Shown piece by piece: positions 1 to 5,368 of a stretch of DNA of 6,723 bases; position 1 is the stretch's first letter; each line of letters opens with the position of its first letter. Source of the stretch: a bacterium UBA4883. Its GTDB lineage: Bacteria; Bacillota; Clostridia; Oscillospirales; Acutalibacteraceae. The position numbers were made by a program, and so were the translations under genes. The stretch spans positions 1-6,723 of the forward strand of contig DHDF01000006.1 in the NCBI GenBank assembly GCA_002399225.1, given 5' to 3'. The notes beneath the pieces were generated by a model. That model searched no databases. It had not been told where the DNA came from and was given only the letters and a program-made list of their open reading frames with translations.

Positions 1-198
1 CCCGGCGCTGGAAACACCGAAAGTGGCAAAGTACATCTCACAATTCAAAGTTTAAATGAAAATCAGCCGGCTGTCAAGACCCCGTCCATTCCGCTGTGGC
101 GAATAATTCTGGCGATGCGGCGTGCGCGCATTGACGATTCGAAAATTGTGGCGTCGATACTGAATGCGCTCAGGCCGGAAGAGGGGGAGCCGAAATGA
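1..198 (+). CDS. 3' end of an unknown phage gene (partial)
   Basis: This reading frame is open from the first base of the window to a TGA at 196-198, giving the last 65 residues of a protein that begins upstream. From about position 61 most third codon positions are G or C, as in the genes that follow, and the stop overlaps the ATG of the next gene (ATGA at 195-198), which supports real coding. The visible tail is basic and probably helical, with a PLWRIILAMRRARIDD stretch, and ends in an acidic segment. I do not recognise a family. If the piece is not translated from upstream, the only in-frame ATG is at 115 and would leave 27 residues. By position it is an early or replication-module gene in the same operon as the exonuclease. 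Confidence 0.55.
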   Translation, partial: PGAGNTESGKVHLTIQSLNENQPAVKTPSIPLWRIILAMRRARIDDSKIVASILNALRPEEGEPK

Positions 199-413
199 TT
201 GCAGGATACAAGGGCATTGGGCCGGAGCAGGGCAAATACATAAAAGCCGAAAATGCCCTGGCCTATGCGATGGAGCGCTGCGGGATTCAGCTCTCTGCGG
301 CGCCGGGAAATCCGGCGGACGAGGACGAATTCCTGCAGATGTTTCTCGAGTGGTTTTATTCCGGGAACTGGATCCCGGTCGAGAATGATGAGCGGGAGGC
401 GGCAGACCCATGA
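195..413 (+). CDS. small hypothetical phage protein (72 aa)
   Basis: The ORF starts at ATG 195 and ends at TGA 411-413. Its start overlaps the stop of the preceding frame (ATGA), and its own stop overlaps the ATG of the exonuclease gene (ATGA at 410-413), so it sits in a translationally coupled chain. A G-rich SD (GGGGGAG, 183-189) lies 5 bases before the start. The protein is acidic and soluble-looking, with no membrane segment or cysteine cluster besides one Cys. The C-terminal half carries an aromatic EWFYSGNWIPVE motif. Similar short proteins with such a W/F-rich ending seem to me common just upstream of phage recombination genes, but that is recollection and I cannot name a domain. An overlapping frame starting at 164 was rejected because it lacks the junction overlaps. 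Function unknown. Confidence 0.72.
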   Translation: MIAGYKGIGPEQGKYIKAENALAYAMERCGIQLSAAPGNPADEDEFLQMFLEWFYSGNWIPVENDEREAADP

Positions 414-1327
414 GCAAGCTGACACATGAGCAGTGGCTGGCGGAGCGCCGGAAGAGCATCGGCGGCAGCGACGCGGCGGCCATTGTCGGGATGAACCATT
501 ACGTTACGCCTTACATGCTGTGGGCGGACAAAACCGGCCGGCTGCCGGACAAGCCGGACAATGAAGCAATGCGGCAGGGCCGGGACCTGGAGCAGTACGT
601 GGCCGACCGTTTCATGGAGGCAACGGGAAAGAAAGTCCGGCGCAGAACGCCGATGTTCCACAATCCGGCCTATCCGTTTGCCCATGCGAATATCGACCGG
701 GCGGTCGTCGGCGAACGCGCCGGACTCGAATGCAAAACGACCAGCCTCATGAACCTGAAGAAATTCAAAAACGGCGAATACCCGGAAAACTATTACGTCC
801 AGTGTGTCCACTACCTGGCCGTGACCGGCTGGGATCGGTGGTATCTGGCCGTGATCATCCTGAATCAGGGTTTCAAATGGTTTAAGATCGAACGCGACCA
901 AGCGGAAATCGACGCGCTGATGCGGGCGGAAAAGGATTTCTGGAATACCTACGTCGCCCCGGATGTTCCGCCGCCGGTCGACGGGCTTCCGCCGACAAGC
1001 AAGGCGCTGGAAGCTGTATTCCCGGGCTTAGATCAGGATGAATCCAAGCCGCTTTTCCGCGAGGACATTCTTCAAAATTATCTGGACCTGAAAGAGCAGA
1101 TCTCCGTCCTCCAAAAAGAAAAGACGAAATGCGAGCAGATACTCAAAGAAGATTTAGGCGATAACCCTTCCGGTGAATGCGGAGGATATCGAATCGACTG
1201 GAAGCCGCAGACCCGGCAGACATTTGATTTTCAGAAATTCAAAGAGGATCATCCGGAATTGAATTTTGAGCCATATCTAAAAGAATCAACGTTCCGGAGA
1301 TTTGTGATAAGGAGCGAGAAAAAATGA
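410..1327 (+). CDS. yqaJ: YqaJ-type phage exonuclease (lambda exonuclease family)
   Basis: This 305-aa protein is a YqaJ viral-recombinase-family nuclease with the PD-(D/E)XK fold. Such enzymes resect double-stranded ends 5' to 3' and hand single strands to a RecT/Bet annealase. Visible motifs in order: R13 and IGGSDA at 17-22; GRDLEQYVADRF at 57-68 with E61; HANID with D96; LECK with E107 and K109, which with D96 form the metal-binding catalytic core; and YYVQCVHYL at 128-136 with the conserved Q131. Residues about 215-255 look like a coiled coil, followed by a C-terminal DWKPQTRQTFDFQKF segment seen in longer phage members. All key residues are present, so it should be active. The start is supported by the ATGA overlap and by GGGAGG at 394-399. 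It overlaps recT by an ATGA, and the pair is a two-gene recombination cassette. Confidence 0.95.
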   Translation: MSKLTHEQWLAERRKSIGGSDAAAIVGMNHYVTPYMLWADKTGRLPDKPDNEAMRQGRDLEQYVADRFMEATGKKVRRRTPMFHNPAYPFAHANIDRAVVGERAGLECKTTSLMNLKKFKNGEYPENYYVQCVHYLAVTGWDRWYLAVIILNQGFKWFKIERDQAEIDALMRAEKDFWNTYVAPDVPPPVDGLPPTSKALEAVFPGLDQDESKPLFREDILQNYLDLKEQISVLQKEKTKCEQILKEDLGDNPSGECGGYRIDWKPQTRQTFDFQKFKEDHPELNFEPYLKESTFRRFVIRSEKK

Positions 1328-2235
1328 CAGGAGCCATTCAAAAGGCAACTCAGGAACAGGCAAAAGGGAATCTGGCGAATCAGGCACATTCGGGCGCAAA
1401 GAAAAGCGTGAACGCCCTTCTTAGCAGCATGCTTGACAGCGAGGGGTACCGCAGGCGGTTCAACGAACTGCTGGGCGTAAGGACGCCGCAGTTCATTTCC
1501 AGCATTGTTTCCCTTGTGAATGCGGATGCCAACTTACAGCAAGCGTTCTATGAGGCACCGCTCACGGTGATCCAGTCCGCGCTGAAGGCGGCGACTTTCA
1601 ATCTGCCGATCGACCCGAACCTCGGCTACGCCTACATAGTTCCGTTCAACAATAGGCACAAGAACCAAGACGGTACCGAGACAAAGCGCATGGAAGCATC
1701 TTTCATCATGGGGTACAAGGGCATGCATCAACTGGCACTGCGCACCGGTGTCTATAAAAAAATAAACGTGGTGGAGATTCGTGAAGGCGAGCTGAAAAGC
1801 TATAACCGCCTGACGGAAGATATTGACCTGGATTTCGTCGAGGATGACGAACAGCGTGAAAAACTTCCGATCATCGGCTGGGTCGGTTACTACCGGCTGA
1901 TGAATGGGACCGAAAAGACCATCTACATGACGCGGAAACAAATTGAAGCCCATGAACGGAAATACCGTAAAGGTCAGTATATGGGAAAAGGCTGGCGTGA
2001 GAATTTCAATGAGATGGCCATGAAGACCGTATACCGCCGACTGATCGGCAAATGGGGTCTGATGTCGATTGACTACCAGAAACAGGTAGAGCCCGGTACT
2101 TTGGCCGCTGCAGATGCCCTCGCGAAAGGACAGTTTGACGATGAGGATACATTGCCGCCGGCGCCGCCCGTACAGCCGATCAATACGGAAGGCAAGGAAA
2201 TTGATCCAGCCACCGGGGAGGTGCAGCCGAAATGA
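1324..2235 (+). CDS. recT: RecT-family single-strand annealing protein
   Basis: This 303-aa protein belongs to the RecT family, which coats single-stranded DNA and anneals it to complementary strands during phage recombination, repair and end-joining. The family core is clear: LQQAFYEAPLTVIQSALKAA at 71-90, the block NLGYAYIVPFNN at 99-110, and FIMGYKGMHQLALRTG at 127-142, followed by a central basic region ending near residue 250. The last 30 or so residues are acidic and proline-rich, a disordered tail. Length is normal (RecT is about 270-310 aa). ATG at 1324 overlaps the exonuclease stop (ATGA), with AAGGAG at 1309-1314 nine bases before it. The immediate upstream exonuclease is its expected partner, since annealases usually load DNA made by their cognate nuclease. 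No single-strand binding protein gene is seen in the window. Confidence 0.96.
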   Translation: MTGAIQKATQEQAKGNLANQAHSGAKKSVNALLSSMLDSEGYRRRFNELLGVRTPQFISSIVSLVNADANLQQAFYEAPLTVIQSALKAATFNLPIDPNLGYAYIVPFNNRHKNQDGTETKRMEASFIMGYKGMHQLALRTGVYKKINVVEIREGELKSYNRLTEDIDLDFVEDDEQREKLPIIGWVGYYRLMNGTEKTIYMTRKQIEAHERKYRKGQYMGKGWRENFNEMAMKTVYRRLIGKWGLMSIDYQKQVEPGTLAAADALAKGQFDDEDTLPPAPPVQPINTEGKEIDPATGEVQPK

Positions 2236-2822
2236 GCGCGAAAGATGAATTCCTCGAAGCCTTTTCACTTTCTGTAAAGCGGCCGGGGTCCGACCGGCTG
2301 CTTTCCTGGCTGAAGAAAACGGATTTCTTCACGGCCCCGGCGAGCACGCGGTTTCATGGAGACCACGAGGGCGGCCTTTGCGAACACAGCCTGAATGTCT
2401 ATCATCGGCTGCAAGGGGAAATTTCCTCCGTGGGATTGGAGATTAGCGATGAAAGCATTGCAATCTGCGGCCTGCTCCACGATATCTGCAAGGCCAATTT
2501 CTACAAGGTGTCCCAGCGCAACGTGAAGAATGAGAAAACCGGTAAATGGGAGAAACAGCCATTCTACCAGGTCGAAGATCAGTTTCCCTATGGCCATGGC
2601 GAAAAGTCAGTTTTTCTGATTGAACGGTTCATGCACCTGCGGACTGAAGAGGCGGTGGCCATCCGCTGGCACATGGGCGGATTTGATGAATCGGTGAAGG
2701 GCGGCAGCTATGCCATTTCCGGCGCGTTTGAAAAATATCCGCTGGCGCTGCTGCTCCATGCGGCCGACCTGAAAGCAACCTATCTGGATGAAAAGAAGGC
2801 GGCAGAGCGTGAAAAGGCATAG
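2232..2822 (+). CDS. HD-domain metal-dependent phosphohydrolase, YhaM-like motif order
   Basis: A 196-aa single-domain HD superfamily protein. The metal ligands are visible in order: H52 (in HEGGLCEHSLNV), H83-D84 (GLLHDICK), H122 (YGHGEKS), H147 (RWHMGGF) and D179 (LLHAADLKATYLDE). A GGLxxH-S / LLHDIxK / GHG / HxG / HxAD order resembles the HD domain of YhaM-type 3'-5' exoribonucleases and related hydrolases, but the OB domain of YhaM is absent. The substrate could be RNA, ssDNA, a nucleotide or a cyclic nucleotide; the sequence alone does not decide. ATG 2232 overlaps the recT stop (ATGA), with an excellent GGAGGTG SD at 2217-2223. Placement directly after recT suggests a role in nucleic-acid or nucleotide processing during replication; this is inference. 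The 3' end overlaps the next gene by 14 bases. Confidence 0.9.
   Translation: MSAKDEFLEAFSLSVKRPGSDRLLSWLKKTDFFTAPASTRFHGDHEGGLCEHSLNVYHRLQGEISSVGLEISDESIAICGLLHDICKANFYKVSQRNVKNEKTGKWEKQPFYQVEDQFPYGHGEKSVFLIERFMHLRTEEAVAIRWHMGGFDESVKGGSYAISGAFEKYPLALLLHAADLKATYLDEKKAAEREKA
2276..2304 (+). other. RNA hairpin inside the HD-domain gene
   Basis: Bases 2276-2286 pair with 2294-2304 to give an 11-bp stem containing one G-U pair, closed by a 7-base loop (GGTCCGA). It has the A-rich/GC-core/T-run outline of a terminator stem, but only three Ts follow the core and no U-tract continues, so I do not call a terminator. It begins 44 bases after the start codon of the gene. Effect unknown; it may be chance within a GC-rich coding region. 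Confidence 0.4.
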
Positions 2823-2991
2823 CAAGCGCAAAGGCTCCGGAAAGCCCAAAATCTGCGATGATCGGTGCGATTGCTTTTGCTATATCGGAGACGGCGATGC
2901 CGTCTGCAACAAGACAATGCCGCCGAAAACGATCATGGAAGACTGGGCGCCGACCGATGATTTCTTTTGGTGTGGAGGCGGGAAAGGATGA
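2809..2991 (+). CDS. small Cys-rich putative zinc-binding protein (60 aa)
   Basis: The protein has a strongly basic N-terminus (KRHSKRKGSGKPK) followed by six cysteines at 16, 20, 22, 24, 33 and 55 in a CxxxCxCxC...C...C layout, with a YIGDGDAVC motif and a WAPTDDFFWCGG ending. The spacing suggests a small metal-binding knuckle. It resembles small Cys-rich proteins I recall from clostridial prophages, with no established function. I prefer the GTG start at 2809 because AGAAGG at 2793-2798 lies 10 bases before it. An in-frame ATG at 2788 would add 7 residues but has no visible SD. The start lies within the end of the HD gene (14-base overlap) and the stop overlaps the next ATG (ATGA at 2988), so translation is coupled on both sides. 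The basic tail would fit nucleic-acid binding, which is inference. Confidence 0.72.
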   Translation: MKRHSKRKGSGKPKICDDRCDCFCYIGDGDAVCNKTMPPKTIMEDWAPTDDFFWCGGGKG

Positions 2992-4436
2992 CCACTTATC
3001 TCTGCAAATGCGGGCGCACTTTCCAGAAAAACACGGAGGCCGGGACTACCGGCCTCCGGATGCCCGACTACGGGCCCGGCCATGAGTGCTATGGATGTCC
3101 GTTCGTTTGTGAGGTTGCAACCTGGGATCCGACAAGGCAGGAGAATGCGGTTGAAAATCATGAGTGCCGGGGAAGCAAATTGATTCGATACGGGACGACA
3201 GCCGGAATTAATGCCGATGATAAATGCACAGTAAACATTTTCACGCTAGATTTTGATTTTCTGAAACATATTCACGAATTTGCCGAGACTCTGGAAGGGT
3301 TTGAACCAGACCGGTACTTTTTCGATCACCGCTCCGCTTCTTACGGGGCGGACGGCCGATATCGATGCACTCTGTATCCCAAGCAAAACAAGACGGGAAT
3401 CGCCGCGAAAGCAGCTTTGCAGGAACGCTTTTTCTATCCGGACGGCAGCCGGAAGGATGTTACTCCGGAGCGGGAAAAGGAGATCATATTGAATCAGATC
3501 AAGGAGGCTAAAGCGATGGCACAAGGGAAAATAGTTCCGGCTGGCGTGACCTATGTTCACGGGGACTGGCGGTATTTTGTTGATCGGCGAGAAGATGGCA
3601 GATATACTGCCTTCATGAATTCCAGTCAGTTTGGAGGAACTATGAAGACAGAGGTCACGGGAATTGATGATTTCGATACTTTTGAACAGGCACAGAACGC
3701 TCTGGACGGGTTCGCGCTCAAACGTAAGTTCGTCGCAGAGTGTTCCACTCCGGATGAAAGACCGGAAATGGAGCAGCAAGCTTTCGACGATGTTCAGGCA
3801 GAAAACGGCGATTCTGTCCCAACTGCGGAGGATACCCCGAAAGTGGAACAGGGAAACGATACTCAGAAGTCTGAGGCCGATGACGTCGATTCCGTAGACG
3901 ACGGCGCAGAGCAACCGCCCTGCGATTGGAAGAACGCCTCCGGGGACGATGATGGAAAAGAAGACAGTACCCTTGACGATGAGCAGGAGCCGCTTCCGGA
4001 AGGTCCAGATTTAAGTCTCCGACTTCCGGCATTCAGCCCGGTTTTTGACTCTGCGGATGATTCGCTCCGAGATATGGCACGTACCTTGAAAACAAAATAC
4101 ATTGAAAGCGGAGAACTGGCGGTCAAAATTGTGCTGAACAACTACAATGGCATTTTAAGGCCGGATCCCAAAAAATGCATGGTTATCTGCAATCTGAAAC
4201 CCGCGAAAGTTTCTACTTCCATCCATTTCCCGGCTGATCTAGAAATCACTGTAGGGCAGGATGGGCGTGTCATTGTTCCGGAAGACCGCAACCACCAAAT
4301 GGAATTTAACGAGATACAACCCGAAAATGAAGTGCCCTCCGGCACCGCCACGGTAGACGGCAAAACTGGAATTGTAGAGGACTATCAGGAAGACGGGCAA
4401 GATCTGGGAGAGCCTCCCGTTGATGGGCAGCCCTGA
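2988..4436 (+). CDS. large multi-domain protein with N-terminal zinc ribbon-like region (482 aa), function unknown
   Basis: I set the start at ATG 2988, which overlaps the previous stop (ATGA) and has GGAGG at 2974-2978, nine bases before it; a longer frame from 2967 lacks an SD. Visible regions: residues 1-65 with six cysteines (6, 8, 34, 37, 41, 60) in a zinc-ribbon-like pattern beginning YLCKCGRTF; 66-176, a mixed domain (FTLDFDFLKHIHEFAETL, then a YGADGRYRCTLYP motif) ending in a charged helix; 177-248, a small domain starting PAGVTYVHGDWRYFVD; 249-347, a very acidic low-complexity linker; and 348-482, a domain with helix then strands (NLKPAKVSTSIHFP, VIVPEDRNHQMEFNEI) and an acidic tail. 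No membrane segment, nuclease or ATPase motif is seen. Position between recombination genes and the initiator suggests a DNA-metabolism accessory role, which is inference. A fusion of two genes is possible (see the internal start at 3516). Confidence 0.85.
   Translation: MTTYLCKCGRTFQKNTEAGTTGLRMPDYGPGHECYGCPFVCEVATWDPTRQENAVENHECRGSKLIRYGTTAGINADDKCTVNIFTLDFDFLKHIHEFAETLEGFEPDRYFFDHRSASYGADGRYRCTLYPKQNKTGIAAKAALQERFFYPDGSRKDVTPEREKEIILNQIKEAKAMAQGKIVPAGVTYVHGDWRYFVDRREDGRYTAFMNSSQFGGTMKTEVTGIDDFDTFEQAQNALDGFALKRKFVAECSTPDERPEMEQQAFDDVQAENGDSVPTAEDTPKVEQGNDTQKSEADDVDSVDDGAEQPPCDWKNASGDDDGKEDSTLDDEQEPLPEGPDLSLRLPAFSPVFDSADDSLRDMARTLKTKYIESGELAVKIVLNNYNGILRPDPKKCMVICNLKPAKVSTSIHFPADLEITVGQDGRVIVPEDRNHQMEFNEIQPENEVPSGTATVDGKTGIVEDYQEDGQDLGEPPVDGQP
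3034..3058 (+). other. perfect 10-bp GC-rich hairpin near the start of the 482-aa gene
   Basis: CGGAGGCCGG at 3034-3043 is exactly complementary to CCGGCCTCCG at 3049-3058, with a 5-base loop (GACTA). Nine of ten pairs are G-C. No T-run follows, so it is not a classic terminator. It starts 46 bases after the ATG and encodes the TEAGTTGLR segment between the second and third cysteines of the zinc-ribbon region. It could act as a pause or mRNA stability element, or be a by-product of the protein sequence. Confidence 0.5.
3501..3518 (+). promoter_or_regulatory. possible internal ribosome binding site and in-frame ATG
   Basis: AAGGAGG at 3501-3507 is a full consensus SD and lies 8 bases before an ATG at 3516-3518 that is in frame with the 482-aa protein. 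Initiation here would yield a 306-aa product starting MAQGKIVPAGVTYVHG, i.e. without the Cys-rich region and the second domain. The SD bases encode Lys-Glu in an ordinary charged helix, so coincidence is possible, but the site falls exactly at a boundary between apparent domains. Confidence 0.4.
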
Positions 4437-4451
4437 GCTAGGCATAAGGTC

Positions 4452-4474
4452 AGAAAGGGCGGTGATGCGGGTTG
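4452..4474 (+). promoter_or_regulatory. extended Shine-Dalgarno before the TTG start
   Basis: AGAAAGG (4452-4458) and GGTGAT (4461-4466) together match 13 bases of the sequence complementary to the Firmicutes 16S rRNA 3' end (AGAAAGGAGGTGAT), differing only by GC in place of one A. It stands before the TTG at 4472-4474 and supports that weak start codon. The same element is also positioned for an ATG at 4465. It lies in the only real gap between genes in the window (4437-4471). Confidence 0.7.
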
Positions 4475-4500
4475 GCTCGTCCGTTAAAGGACGGGGTTGA
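4465..4500 (+). CDS. possible 11-codon leader mini-ORF overlapping the initiator start
   Basis: ATG at 4465 opens an 11-codon frame (MRVGSSVKGRG) ending in TGA at 4498-4500. It is out of frame with the initiator gene and spans its TTG start. AGAAAGG at 4452-4458 is 6 bases before this ATG, so ribosomes could choose it in place of the TTG. If translated, it would compete with, or feed by re-initiation, the initiator. It may equally be an untranslated accident; there is no protein-level evidence. Confidence 0.2.
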   Translation: MRVGSSVKGRG

Positions 4501-5368
4501 TTACTGGCCGTTTGATGTCAGCTTATTTCAAGATAAAAAGATCAGACTCATACGGTCGGAGTTTGGATGTAAAGGCGCTTACATAGCGCTTGGACTTATA
4601 AATTCGGCTTATGAAACAAATGGATACTTTAAAAAGTGGGACGACGACGATTGCTTCCTGATGTCTGACGGTGTCGGCGGTGATTGCAGCCCACAACTCA
4701 TAAGCGAAGTGGTGCAGGGGTGTGTCAGACGTTCCCTTTTCGACAAGAGAGTTTTTGATGCGTTCGGAGTGCTCACATCAGCGGGTATCCAGCGGCGGTA
4801 TATCCGGATAGTAGGAAACAGCCGTGATGAAATAGAGATAGTCCGTGAATACTGGCTTTTAAACGGGAACAACAAAAAAGACGTTCCGGCCAGTATCCTT
4901 AATAAGCTTACTTTTATAAGCGTTTCCAATGCTGAAAACCCCGATAAGATTACTGATAACGTCGATGAAACTACTGATAACCCACAAAGTAAAGAAAAGA
5001 AAAGTAAAGTAAATAAAAATAAAGTAAAGGAATGTATGTCCGGAACTGAAGCTCCAGACAGCCCAACCGCCATAGAACTTATCTTAAATGATAAATCTTT
5101 GTTTTCTGTAACGAAAGCACAGATCGATGAATGGTCAGAACTTTACCCGGCGGTAGATGTTATGCAGGCTCTGCGCAAAATGAAAGGCTGGCTTGAAGCC
5201 AACCCTAAAAAGCGAAAAACAAAGCGCGGAATCTTACATTTTATCGTAAACTGGTTGTCTTCTGACCAGGACAGAGGAGGAACGCGGAATGGAAACAAAG
5301 CTGACAGCCATGAGGGAAATCCTGAGGCAGCGCCGCCCGGCGGGGAACCGCTCGGCACCGTCCTTTGA
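4472..5368 (+). CDS. phage replication initiator-like protein, Lin1244/Lin1753-type N-terminal domain
   Basis: A 298-aa protein with a TTG start. The opening MARPLKDGVDYWPFDV followed by KIRLIRSEFGCKGAYIALGL matches the start of the Lin1244/Lin1753 N-terminal domain (DUF4373) of Firmicutes phage replication proteins, and begins exactly at the TTG, so the start is well fixed. Residues 1-135 form this domain; 159-190 are a Thr/Asp then Lys/Asn-rich linker; about 199-270 form the C-terminal domain (ELYPAVDVMQALRKMKGWLE, then KKRKTKRGILHFIVNWL) seen in phage DnaD-like replication proteins. The last 26 residues are Gly/Pro-rich and lie in an 80-base overlap with the next gene. It likely binds the phage origin and recruits the loader encoded next. 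GC content is far lower than in neighbours (33% at 4861-5040), suggesting separate acquisition. It is the only gene not coupled to its upstream neighbour. Confidence 0.88.
   Translation: MARPLKDGVDYWPFDVSLFQDKKIRLIRSEFGCKGAYIALGLINSAYETNGYFKKWDDDDCFLMSDGVGGDCSPQLISEVVQGCVRRSLFDKRVFDAFGVLTSAGIQRRYIRIVGNSRDEIEIVREYWLLNGNNKKDVPASILNKLTFISVSNAENPDKITDNVDETTDNPQSKEKKSKVNKNKVKECMSGTEAPDSPTAIELILNDKSLFSVTKAQIDEWSELYPAVDVMQALRKMKGWLEANPKKRKTKRGILHFIVNWLSSDQDRGGTRNGNKADSHEGNPEAAPPGGEPLGTVL
4476..4495 (+). other. hairpin just after the TTG start
   Basis: CTCGTCC at 4476-4482 pairs with GGACGGG at 4489-4495, giving 7 bp including one G-U, around a GTTAAA loop. It begins one base after the TTG and lies within the ribosome footprint at initiation, so it could modulate use of this start. 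Short stems are common by chance, hence the low confidence. Confidence 0.3.
4951..4981 (+). repeat. direct repeat TACTGATAAC, two copies
   Basis: Two exact copies of TACTGATAAC at 4951-4960 and 4972-4981 are 21 bases apart, start to start, which is two DNA helical turns and also seven codons. They encode the TDN repeats of the linker. Directly upstream of the A-rich tract in an initiator gene, they could be initiator-binding repeats; this is inference. Confidence 0.5.
4986..5029 (+). repeat. A-rich, C-free repeat tract (candidate origin element)
   Basis: Forty-four bases with 31 A, 7 G, 6 T and no C. The 9-mer AAAGTAAAG occurs exactly three times, at 4986, 5001 and 5021. It encodes the Lys/Asn/Val-rich linker of the initiator. 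Many phages keep their origin inside the initiator gene, as iterons beside an A/T-rich unwinding region, and this tract with the TACTGATAAC pair fits that layout. The lysine-rich linker could by itself produce such repeats. Confidence 0.45.

Noticed and set aside
164..388. alternative 74-aa plus-strand frame over the 72-aa gene
   Set aside because: It lacks the ATGA overlaps on both sides that the frame 195-413 has, and its product is Arg/Gly-rich as expected of a shadow frame.
356..901. 181-aa open frame on the minus strand
   Set aside because: Antisense to the exonuclease catalytic region, which is unmistakable on the plus strand.
1534..2268. 244-aa open frame on the minus strand
   Set aside because: It lies wholly opposite recT and the start of the HD gene, whose motifs and SDs are clear; no SD or recognisable protein on the minus strand.
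2276..2304. intrinsic terminator
   Set aside because: The stem is followed by only three Ts and then CC, and lies inside an intact gene with coupled genes downstream.
3246..3914. 222-aa open frame on the minus strand
   Set aside because: Antisense to the 482-aa gene, with no coherent domain and no junction with neighbours; a composition shadow.
4437..4471. promoter in the only intergenic gap
   Set aside because: No convincing -35/-10 pair was seen in the gap or just upstream; only the SD is supported.
4986..5029. CRISPR-like or tandem repeat array
   Set aside because: Repeat units are 9 bases with uneven 15- and 20-base spacing and no spacers of regular length, inside a coding region.
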